NCBI RefSeq assembly: GCF_028287845.1
Contig: NZ_JAQBOW010000078.1
Location: forward strand, 1-64,000
Length of the DNA: 64,000 nucleotides
Origin: Mucilaginibacter sp.
GTDB taxonomy: Bacteria > Bacteroidota > Bacteroidia > Sphingobacteriales > Sphingobacteriaceae
Direction of reading: 5' to 3'
Part shown: piece after piece, positions 18,165 to 26,500 of the stretch
How the letters are laid out: the number at the start of each line of letters is the position of its first letter
How positions within the stretch are numbered: the first letter of the stretch is position 1
Program-made: the position numbers and the translations under genes
The notes under the pieces: model-generated
What the model was told of the DNA's origin: nothing
The model's database searches: none
Seen by the model: only the letters and a program-made list of their open reading frames with translations

Positions 18165-20513
18165 CTAATCGCTAAATACATTAGTTAAGTTAATGCTTAC
18201 TCTTAACGCTTTTAAGCCGGTAACGCCCTGCAGATTCTCAAGCTCAATAAATTCAATATCCTTTTTAAGGCTTTTATCTTTTTGGAATTGTTTTATTAAA
18301 GCAATGTATTCATCGGCTTCGACATTATTAAAATACACCAAGGCAATTTTGCCGGGCTGGGTTAATCTTTCTTTGGTGTTTTTTATGTGTACTTTATCAA
18401 TGCGCTTTTTTATAACCTCATACCTAATGTTATAATAGCCTTCTACATCAAAACGCCTTTCATCATTTCTAAAACAAATATCTATCTGGTTGGAGTGTAC
18501 AAATATCAGCGACGCGGTTTGTAATGGCACCGGCATCTTCTCCATTAACGCGTTGGTAAGCCGGGCAACATCAATCATGGCTTTTAATTGCCAATACCTA
18601 AAATCTTTTAAATGTTTATCACCAAAAGGTATTTCGGGTGTTATATCCTGGCCGGTATAAATATCGTACTCTATGCCATCCGATCTGAACTTTTCGAAAT
18701 AACATGGATATATTTTTTGAAGCTTCCCTTGTGCCTGGTCAAAATAGTTGCTTAACGTTTTATTAATATGCTTAATTGAGGTTTCAAGCTCGCGCCGATT
18801 CTTAAAGGTTTCGCCGGTTTCATCAATTGATTTGGTATAAGTATTTATCAGCTTTTCACCTGATGGATATTTCTCTATCAAATTAAACAGATAAGGAGTT
18901 ACAACACACTGAAGAAAATCTTTAAGCATGGTCTCATCATTTGCCTTTTCAAACTCCTTTATCTTTTTAATCCATAATGTTTGCTTGCTTAATAAAGCGG
19001 AAACTATACGTTTATTACTGATTTGAATTTTCAGCTCCTTAACCAGTGTATTTAATACATTTATTAATGTACCGATATCATTTTTTAATGCCCTGTTATG
19101 ATATATTGTCGAGTCTCTTATATCAATGGCACCATACAAAGGATACAAATTACGAAAAGAAACAATCTCTATTTCAGGCCTTTCGTTTTTCTGTCCCTCA
19201 AAAAGATAGTGCCATGCAGCCTCATTAAATTTCCATTGTACCGATGGTTGAAGCGTGGTGAATTTGGTTTTTATCACCTCTTCCAGCTTTTCATTTAATT
19301 GCTCGGCAGTATTATGTAATAGTTGTGATACTAAGGGTATAGCAGCTTGTATTTGCGATAGCAGTTTTTCATAAAACAAAACCCGTTGTGCAGCATATAT
19401 TTCTAAGATGCCTGCCAGGTGCTTATTATAAAAAACCGGCAGTATAGCATACGAAGTAATACCTGCTTCTTTGAGCGCTTTTAAAAAAGGATATTTTGAA
19501 ATTTTTTGAGCCGATAATGTATTAAAAAACATAGCTTCCGGTTTTTTAATATAGCTACTGATAAAATTATTAAAAGCGTCTCCCTCGTCCTGCTGATTTT
19601 TCCTGGTTTGTATTAATATGCTGTTACAGCATTCCTGAGTATCAAAAATCAGCCGACCGTTTATCCTTAAAAAGGGCAGCAACCCAAAATTGATAACAGC
19701 ATTACCTGCAAGTGTTTGTAATGAATTGATAACTTCTTTATACAAATCATTCTGACCCGTATTATTTATTAATGCAAGGCGGATAGTTTCAATAGAATGT
19801 TCTGCGGTAATATCTTCTATCGTAATTACCGAAAAGCCTTCCATGCTAAACATATTTAACGGGATGATATTTTTTAACAGCATAGTATCGGCCCCCTCAT
19901 AAATGAAAGGTTCTATTACTTCGGGATTTAACTCGGGCAATGGTTTGTTGTGGGTAACATCAATAAACCTGGTATCAATATGTACACGATAGTATTTGGT
20001 AAGGTTTGTTTTAACATCCGGCAATGCATAAACACTATCATTAATCAAATCATCAGGAAAGTTATAAAGACGTTGTAATATCAGCCTGTAAATAAAATTT
20101 AACTGATTTTGCTTAAACTCCTTATCACTTAAGCGCGCTTTTTTATCCTGCTTATTTTGTTCTTTAACCAGCCCGGAAAAAGCGTCTGTACTAAAAACTA
20201 TTTTAGCCCCTGCCGGTGTGCCCAGTGCCCAAAAAAGCGTTTTTTCATCATCAATAGTGGGTGAAAGTATAGTGTATACCAGCTCTAATATTTCGACATA
20301 CTTTGCTGCATCCTGCGGCTCAATAAAATCTGTTTTTAAATTGGGGTAATTTTTAAATTTATTTAAAACCAACTGGTAAAATTGAGATTTAATAGTTTTT
20401 TCAACCCCGATACGATTTTTCAGGTATTTGATAAAGGGCTTAAAAGACAAATGCTCTTCGACAAAGTTTTTAATATGCAATTGCTCCCTAATATTTATTA
20501 CCCTGGTATGCAT
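18165..20513 (-). CDS. GAF-domain-like cytoplasmic protein of unknown function
   Basis: A 782-residue protein without signal peptide or membrane helix. The middle part (about 225-400) looks like a GAF sensor domain (LKALKEAGITSYAILPVFYN, then LAGILEIYAAQ). Around residue 470 it has YPLYGAIDIRDSTIYHNRA, a segment I associate with a family of large GAF proteins in Sphingobacteriales and Cytophagales; the rest is mainly helical. No cyclase, kinase or phosphodiesterase motif is visible. It lies 2 bases after the metallophosphoesterase-barrel gene, so the two are cotranscribed and perhaps translationally coupled. The role may be to sense a small ligand linked to the envelope proteins of the operon. 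Confidence 0.75.
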   Translation of the reverse strand: MHTRVINIREQLHIKNFVEEHLSFKPFIKYLKNRIGVEKTIKSQFYQLVLNKFKNYPNLKTDFIEPQDAAKYVEILELVYTILSPTIDDEKTLFWALGTPAGAKIVFSTDAFSGLVKEQNKQDKKARLSDKEFKQNQLNFIYRLILQRLYNFPDDLINDSVYALPDVKTNLTKYYRVHIDTRFIDVTHNKPLPELNPEVIEPFIYEGADTMLLKNIIPLNMFSMEGFSVITIEDITAEHSIETIRLALINNTGQNDLYKEVINSLQTLAGNAVINFGLLPFLRINGRLIFDTQECCNSILIQTRKNQQDEGDAFNNFISSYIKKPEAMFFNTLSAQKISKYPFLKALKEAGITSYAILPVFYNKHLAGILEIYAAQRVLFYEKLLSQIQAAIPLVSQLLHNTAEQLNEKLEEVIKTKFTTLQPSVQWKFNEAAWHYLFEGQKNERPEIEIVSFRNLYPLYGAIDIRDSTIYHNRALKNDIGTLINVLNTLVKELKIQISNKRIVSALLSKQTLWIKKIKEFEKANDETMLKDFLQCVVTPYLFNLIEKYPSGEKLINTYTKSIDETGETFKNRRELETSIKHINKTLSNYFDQAQGKLQKIYPCYFEKFRSDGIEYDIYTGQDITPEIPFGDKHLKDFRYWQLKAMIDVARLTNALMEKMPVPLQTASLIFVHSNQIDICFRNDERRFDVEGYYNIRYEVIKKRIDKVHIKNTKERLTQPGKIALVYFNNVEADEYIALIKQFQKDKSLKKDIEFIELENLQGVTGLKALRVSINLTNVFSD

Positions 20514-20515
20514 GA

Positions 20516-23500
20516 TTAAAAAGTTAAACTAAAATTAATATACGGATAAAATCCTTCTTTAGAATAGCCTCCTTTAAACTGAAAGAGCGCCATATCCGAT
20601 GGCGAAAAATACATCCCGCCGCCAAAACCGTTATGCCATTCGTTAGAGGGTTCGTTCTTTACCCATACGCGCCCAATATCATAAGCTGCAGTAAAACCAA
20701 ATTGGCCGGGTGTAATGTATGGAAAAAAGTCGCTGAGCTTTATCCTTGCTTCTAAGTTATTATACATCATTTGCTGTCCTGCAAACCTGTTTTGCTTAAA
20801 ACCGACAAGGTTATTATCCCCTCCTAAAAACATCGATTGGTAGAAAGTTGTTTGCCCAAATGTTATGCCACCACCAAGCCTTTCAGAAATCACAAAGTTT
20901 GATTTGGTATCTACACTTTTATACAAAATTGCCTCGGGTATGGCCTGGAAAAAAGTATGGGTAGAATTACCCAAGCCGGCATAAGCCTGCATCCTTACAT
21001 TAACATATACGCCCCAATCAGTAAGTACCTTGTTGTTGCGTTTATCATTTGTATAAGTTACTACCAAACCCACATGCATTTTATTTTTATTAATGCTGGT
21101 GCTATCATAGCTATGAACCAATGAGGTATTATCAGTAAGATGCGGGTCATTGTTTGTAATAGAATGATAGTATTGTATTGATGGACCAATTCTTAAACTG
21201 GTAGTACCTGCCAGGTTTTGAAACCGCAATGTTGCATCGGCTGTATAAAAACCAAAACGGGCACGGTAGTAATCCTGGTATTCGCCGGCTTTATTAAATG
21301 CCGTTTGATTACCCAAACCAAAAAAATTAATAACCTCCGGAAATGCCGCTTTAACAGCTATTTCAGCATCGGCTTTACCAATAGCATTCACCCAATCGCC
21401 GGTGTAGCTAAAGTGTGTTGATCTTGTACCAAACGTACGGCCCAGCATTACCTTTTGCGAGCTGCCGGGATCTTTTCGAAATCCCTGGTGAATATATTTA
21501 AAGCCCGCGTTGACATACAAACCCTCATCAAAATTATATCCTAAATTAAATAATGGCAATAAGGTATTATATAAATTGGTAGGAACGTAAGCTATATTAG
21601 AAGTATCGTTTGATATATGTTTATCAACCATACCTTGCGCAGCGCCAATAAAAGTGGCAGTATTTACTTTTTCATAAATATTCACTTTGGGGCTGGCGTT
21701 TACAATATTATACTGTTTATGGCCATTACCCCCAATTATCCTCACTTTTATTGGTGATGTTTTTTTGTCGATAAAAACACTATCGTCGCCTTTGGATATA
21801 TATAGCCTCACTTCTTTAGTGATCTTTGGATCAAATACCCTTGAGAATAAAATGTTTTTTCTGCTTTTTTCTGCGGATACAGTGGTTTGTACAATCAGGC
21901 TACCATTAAGCGTATCCCGGATAGAGAATTTTTCGCTCAGGTCCGTTGCCTTAATATCTACCCGCTTGTTAAAAAAACGATAGTATATTTCGGCGGCATT
22001 AATTAAGCTATTACGCCTTTTTTTCATTTGCGCTAAAAGCTCTTTATGTCTTATACGATAAATAGCCAGCGGCATTTTTCGTAAGGCATTTTCTAAAACG
22101 TCATCGGTAAGTGCCGCTGCAAAGCTGCGGGTTACCTGCATCCATTGCTCATGGCCTATCTGGGTCATGAAACGGGTGTTCAGCGTATGATCATTATAAT
22201 AAAAATCATTTATAGATTTAGACCCTGCATTATACCCCTTTAAATACCGGGCAACCCATTCTCTCGATGCAATTTTAGGTACTATACCCTGATTGGTAAA
22301 AAACACTTCAGACCGATCATGCGGAACGGCGGTAAAATATCTTACACCATTACGTATTTTAGCCTGCCAGCGCCACTGATCCTCGTGCTCATCCCAATCG
22401 CCCAGGAACCAATCAAGCAACCGTGCCTTAAAAAACTCGACGCTGTCAATACGGTTATTAAAGTTAGCATTTAAAAGCTTTATCATATTACCTGTATTTA
22501 TCGAGGTGTCGCTTCCTGGTTCACGCTCATCTATCAGGCAAATTTTGCCGGCAAATTCTTTTTCATAATAACCCAGGTGTGTATCAGGAGCTACCCAGCC
22601 TATGGTGGGGTTGGTATGGCTCACTTTAACCGCAGCAGCCAGCTCGGCAGCTATAACGGCGCCAAAAGGATATTGTGCCGACATGGCATCTTGTAACCAT
22701 GCTTTGGCAAAGGTTTGCCTTAAAGCCTGAGGAAGTAAAATAAGCGGATACTTCTCAATACTGCTCATGATATAACTTTTACCGGCGGCATTTTTTAACA
22801 ATAATGATTTAGTTTGGTGCGTACCACCAAATCCTACCGGTTTAAGGCCACCCTGGTATTCGTCTATTTTTATAATGGGTAAAGTTGCCTTTACAGACCA
22901 TTCTTTACGGTAATTCTCGCCATATATGATTCTGTGCAGTTTACCCACTTTATCAAACGATGGGTGAGCCGCAATGGTAATGCTATCTTCTTTTATTTTT
23001 TGGTCGCTTTTCTCAACCGGGATATGCACCTTAATAAATGGCCGGTTGTGGGTAAATACTTTTTTAAATACGCTATCCTTAGCTGTGTTGGCATAATAAG
23101 TAAACTTCATGCTTTTATCTATCATCAGGTCAACCGTTACATAACCGGCTTCTTTTAAAGCGAATAAAGAATGTTTGCCTTTTTTTACAACCGCCCGCTT
23201 TGCACCGGCCCCGCTTACAACCTGCATTACTCCACCATCATTTATAAATTGCAACCCATGCTCATGGCCCGAAACGCGTACAACGTTCGAGTCCACATTA
23301 AAAACACGGTTAATTTCTTTGATCATGATCTTATATAGTGGGTGACCGTTATCTTCGGGGTTATCAAAAGTGCCGCGCAAAAGAGGGTAAAGTGCGCCCA
23401 GCCCAGGTAACGGTATGTACAAGCTTTCTTTAACAGATGTTAGCGGGAACAAATAATCCTGCCATATATAGCTGCCGCCATGGTGCCCATAAGATTCAAA

Positions 23501-24133
23501 GGGATGATGATCTGCCAGGATAATGATCTTGTTGCGGTTTTTATAAAGCAACTCTCTAAACCGATCTATAACTTCCTCATTGGTTTTACACTCGCAGTCG
23601 GCATCAGGATTATCTTTATTATAAATGTACAGCCACCATTCCGAATCAAACGCAATAATTACCATGTCATCATTAATATTTATCTCTGTAGGGTCGGGAC
23701 AACCCTTGGCAGGAACCATTTTTAACAATGAATCTTTTTGCTCCAATAAATATTCGCCCTCGCGTTTTATTTTTGATAAACCTTTGGGGCCCATCCTATC
23801 CCAATCATGATTGCCGGGTAAAAAATATACAGGAGCCCCTGCCGCACGCATGGGCTGGTATTGCATCTGCAGTATTTTTTTTGTACTCTCTTCTTCTCTA
23901 CTTCCCGGCAGACCCATACCTATGGGATAAATATTATCGCCCAGGTATAATACAGAAGTTTTATTTTTTAAAATATTACTTACAGCACTTTGAAGCACCC
24001 CGTTTTGCTGTTTACCCATCTCGCCTGCATCACCTATTAAAATAATACGATAACGAACGGAATCCTGGGCATATGTTATAAATGCGGCTAATAATAAGGG
24101 TAATAATAAAAGTCTCTTCATCAAAAAAATCAT
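20516..24133 (-). CDS. metallophosphoesterase + kinase-like domain + outer membrane barrel
   Basis: A 1205-residue three-part protein. After a signal peptide (about 1-22), a calcineurin-like metallophosphoesterase occupies about 25-330 with all metal motifs: ILIGDAGE (D35), YLGDN (65-67), PGNHDWD (107-110), ILADHH (209-210) and VSGHEHG (289-292). Then comes the domain shared with the 863-residue neighbour (about 390-760): YGENYRKEW, GGTHQTKSLLLKN, GDWDEHEDQWRW (578-589) and VPHDRSEVFF (603-612). The last 400 residues form a BamA/TamA-type barrel ending ...YINFSLTF. It should sit in the outer membrane with the two soluble domains on one side. Its ATG overlaps the stop of the SdiA-regulated-like gene (ATGA), and the GAF gene follows after 2 bases. 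Confidence 0.87.
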   Translation of the reverse strand: MIFLMKRLLLLPLLLAAFITYAQDSVRYRIILIGDAGEMGKQQNGVLQSAVSNILKNKTSVLYLGDNIYPIGMGLPGSREEESTKKILQMQYQPMRAAGAPVYFLPGNHDWDRMGPKGLSKIKREGEYLLEQKDSLLKMVPAKGCPDPTEININDDMVIIAFDSEWWLYIYNKDNPDADCECKTNEEVIDRFRELLYKNRNKIIILADHHPFESYGHHGGSYIWQDYLFPLTSVKESLYIPLPGLGALYPLLRGTFDNPEDNGHPLYKIMIKEINRVFNVDSNVVRVSGHEHGLQFINDGGVMQVVSGAGAKRAVVKKGKHSLFALKEAGYVTVDLMIDKSMKFTYYANTAKDSVFKKVFTHNRPFIKVHIPVEKSDQKIKEDSITIAAHPSFDKVGKLHRIIYGENYRKEWSVKATLPIIKIDEYQGGLKPVGFGGTHQTKSLLLKNAAGKSYIMSSIEKYPLILLPQALRQTFAKAWLQDAMSAQYPFGAVIAAELAAAVKVSHTNPTIGWVAPDTHLGYYEKEFAGKICLIDEREPGSDTSINTGNMIKLLNANFNNRIDSVEFFKARLLDWFLGDWDEHEDQWRWQAKIRNGVRYFTAVPHDRSEVFFTNQGIVPKIASREWVARYLKGYNAGSKSINDFYYNDHTLNTRFMTQIGHEQWMQVTRSFAAALTDDVLENALRKMPLAIYRIRHKELLAQMKKRRNSLINAAEIYYRFFNKRVDIKATDLSEKFSIRDTLNGSLIVQTTVSAEKSRKNILFSRVFDPKITKEVRLYISKGDDSVFIDKKTSPIKVRIIGGNGHKQYNIVNASPKVNIYEKVNTATFIGAAQGMVDKHISNDTSNIAYVPTNLYNTLLPLFNLGYNFDEGLYVNAGFKYIHQGFRKDPGSSQKVMLGRTFGTRSTHFSYTGDWVNAIGKADAEIAVKAAFPEVINFFGLGNQTAFNKAGEYQDYYRARFGFYTADATLRFQNLAGTTSLRIGPSIQYYHSITNNDPHLTDNTSLVHSYDSTSINKNKMHVGLVVTYTNDKRNNKVLTDWGVYVNVRMQAYAGLGNSTHTFFQAIPEAILYKSVDTKSNFVISERLGGGITFGQTTFYQSMFLGGDNNLVGFKQNRFAGQQMMYNNLEARIKLSDFFPYITPGQFGFTAAYDIGRVWVKNEPSNEWHNGFGGGMYFSPSDMALFQFKGGYSKEGFYPYINFSLTF

Positions 24134-24987
24134 TGCTTTTTATACAGAAATTTCAAAATATTTCCCGGTTGGGGCACATGGCCCTCATTAGATATATACA
24201 GGTTGTTTTGATCATCAAAAGTTATACCCTCGGGCTGTGTAAACAGGTTTTGATCTAATTTATATACGTGCCTTATTTTCCATTTAGCATCAGCCACAAC
24301 CAGTATTTTATTTACTGATGAAAGTATATACCAATCATTACTAAGCGGGTTCCTGGTTAATGCCGATGGATGAAAACTTATCTTATCTACTCCAAGCAAT
24401 TCTTCAATATGTTTTACATTCACACTGAAGTCTCCGGTTTTTTTCACTGTTCCATCCGCTGCCAGCTGAAATATGAAGCCACTGCTTTTCTTGCTTGTTT
24501 TATCCATAGTACAATGTTTACATAATACATATACTTCGCCGGCATCATTAGCATACATACTTTCATATTCGCCTTCGGGCAATATATCTTTATTTTTTTG
24601 CAGGTTTGTAGTTTGTGGTTTACCAATCTCTGCTAAAGGGATAGTAAACAGTACGCCCTTGCTTTGCAGCATAATTACCTGGCTGCCACTTATCGCAATA
24701 TCTTCAAAGTCGCCATTCTCTTTAAATTCGGTGTATTTAACTGTTTTATCACCCGGGCTGAAATAAAAAACCTTGCCAATTCCGTCACTCTCGGCATATA
24801 TCCTATCGCTTTTACCCTTATTGAATGTGATACCTGAAATTTCATTCAGTTCTGCAGGCATATTATATTTTACAGGCTTAGTAAAATCATAGCCGATAGG
24901 GCTGCTGTAGGTTGTTTTTTGTATGCACGATAATAAAATGGATCCGCCAATTATTATTACTATACTGTTTATGATTATTGCTTTCAT
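24130..24987 (-). CDS. SdiA-regulated-domain (YjiK-like) lipoprotein
   Basis: A 285-residue lipoprotein (SILLSCIQK, Cys at about 21) with the six-bladed beta-propeller of the SdiA-regulated family: repeated motifs ELNEISGITFNKGKSDRIYA, DFEDIAISGSQVIML, EGITFDDQNNLYISNEGH. The last motif is the most typical. Family members are periplasmic or surface phytase-like propellers without proven activity. It is the first gene of a three-gene operon with the metallophosphoesterase barrel and the GAF protein; a phosphate-ester ligand passed to the esterase would fit but is speculative. Confidence 0.85.
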   Translation of the reverse strand: MKAIIINSIVIIIGGSILLSCIQKTTYSSPIGYDFTKPVKYNMPAELNEISGITFNKGKSDRIYAESDGIGKVFYFSPGDKTVKYTEFKENGDFEDIAISGSQVIMLQSKGVLFTIPLAEIGKPQTTNLQKNKDILPEGEYESMYANDAGEVYVLCKHCTMDKTSKKSSGFIFQLAADGTVKKTGDFSVNVKHIEELLGVDKISFHPSALTRNPLSNDWYILSSVNKILVVADAKWKIRHVYKLDQNLFTQPEGITFDDQNNLYISNEGHVPQPGNILKFLYKKQ

Positions 24988-25058
24988 ATTGATAGGGGGT
25001 TAATTTTTAATATTTACCTAAATGATAAAATGTTAAATGGGCAGGCGCCGTTGCCCTG

Positions 25059-26279
25059 TCATTTAATTAATGAAGAAATAACAAATGCTATAACCGAAAC
25101 TACCAGCCCATACATAAATACATTATAAGACACTCTTAGCAACCGGTATTTACGCCCTAATACTATCCCCTGGGCATATACATCTTTTATTAAACTACCG
25201 TACAAAAATTCATTATCATTAATCAGGGTTACCATACCTTGTTTATAAACGTCAAAATCCATTTTATAAAAGTTGCCAAAAAAAAGAAGGTTTACACTTC
25301 TATCATCAATATCCTTTTCTGTAAAAGTACCCCGCGAGATGTTGGGACGGGTAGCTAATATTGAAAACACTATAGTTACAAGGTTTACTGTAAGCAACAT
25401 AATAGCCGGAATAATCTGGTTATGGTGTGTAGTTATGTTTCTTAACAACAGGCTTAACAATAGTGAAATAATAATGGCATTAACAGATATCATAATATGA
25501 GCCTTACTATCGGCCATATTACTTAAACGCTGATGGTTGCTTGAGGTTAACCTGAACATGGTTTCAACCCCTTTACTTAGCTCCTGCTTAGTCGTGCCGT
25601 TTTTAAAAACATGCATATCATCCTGTGGCGAAGCTATGGTTGTATCTTCAAGTTGTGCGGATTTATCTTCTTGTATATGCAGCTTCTCTTTTAGTTCCCT
25701 GAGGTTTCTTTCCTTTTTTTCATTTAACAATAACCTGCAGTAATCTGTATGGTATTCATGCTCTTCCATTAGCTGAATACTTTTTTTGTGCCAATCTGCC
25801 TTGCTCGTATCCGTATCATATACAGCATTAAACTCTTTTCGCAGCAGCTTGCTTTTCTGTTGAAAATCATCAGTACCAAAATGAAAAAGGTCGGCATCGC
25901 AAAGAATGCTTTGTAATATATCGGCAGGAGTTTGCGGCAGCTTGGTGGCTAATATGCAATCCATAATGTTTTTCTGCAGATCATCATGAAGATTAAAACC
26001 GTTCAAAAAGTCCATAGCAATAATGACGCTTTTCGCTTCATGATCTGTGGGCCCGGTTGAATAAGCAATATCATGAAACCAGGCCGCGGTTAAAACAGCG
26101 AAGCAATCTTCGTCATTTAATTGATAGTGACCGGCTATTTTTTTTGCCGCGGCTACTACATCATTTGTATGATCGGCGTTGTGATAGGTAAATTTTGGAT
26201 CAAAATGCGTTTTGTAATAAGATAAAACAAACTTTTTAACCTGCTGCAATAACTTTGTATAATTTACACTTGTGGACAT
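25059..26279 (-). CDS. HD-domain phosphohydrolase fused to Pycsar-effector-type membrane domain
   Basis: A 406-residue protein. The N-terminal HD domain (about 25-190) shows the metal motif H...HD...D: YHNADHTNDV, AAWFHDIAY and ILCDADLFHFG. After a charged linker (about 195-225) comes the PycTM region (about 230-406), with helices at AHIMISVNAIIISLLLSLLL, IIPAIMLLTVNLVTIVFSIL and a C-terminal FMYGLVVSVIAFVIS. PycTM proteins kill by membrane damage when cyclic pyrimidine nucleotides made by PycC appear in phage infection. No cyclase gene lies beside it. The HD half may hydrolyse a nucleotide signal and so set the trigger level. It stands alone, 72 bases downstream from the start of the SdiA-type gene. 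Confidence 0.85.
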   Translation of the reverse strand: MSTSVNYTKLLQQVKKFVLSYYKTHFDPKFTYHNADHTNDVVAAAKKIAGHYQLNDEDCFAVLTAAWFHDIAYSTGPTDHEAKSVIIAMDFLNGFNLHDDLQKNIMDCILATKLPQTPADILQSILCDADLFHFGTDDFQQKSKLLRKEFNAVYDTDTSKADWHKKSIQLMEEHEYHTDYCRLLLNEKKERNLRELKEKLHIQEDKSAQLEDTTIASPQDDMHVFKNGTTKQELSKGVETMFRLTSSNHQRLSNMADSKAHIMISVNAIIISLLLSLLLRNITTHHNQIIPAIMLLTVNLVTIVFSILATRPNISRGTFTEKDIDDRSVNLLFFGNFYKMDFDVYKQGMVTLINDNEFLYGSLIKDVYAQGIVLGRKYRLLRVSYNVFMYGLVVSVIAFVISSLIK

Positions 26280-26444
26280 CGGCTTAATATTTATCTATAT
26301 ACAGACAGATACTAAGAATGTTTACATTTTTGCCGTTTCCTGCTTGCCATAGCTGCGGATATGCCTTTATTTCCAGTCCGTTTACGCTAAATTAAACCTC
26401 TATTCGGGCCAATACTTTATTCGGTTTATCTCAGGCCGTAAATA

Positions 26445-26483
26445 AATAAAGCCCGCCTCAATATTATCGGGGCGGGCTTTATT
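26445..26483 (-). terminator. strong terminator after the first GH71/99-like gene
   Basis: A 13-bp perfect stem (AATAAAGCCCGCC at 26445-26457, complement at 26471-26483) with a 13-base loop lies 18 bases past the stop. GC-rich base and T run on both sides make it likely bidirectional. Confidence 0.85.
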
Positions 26484-26500
26484 TTATTATATACGGTTTA

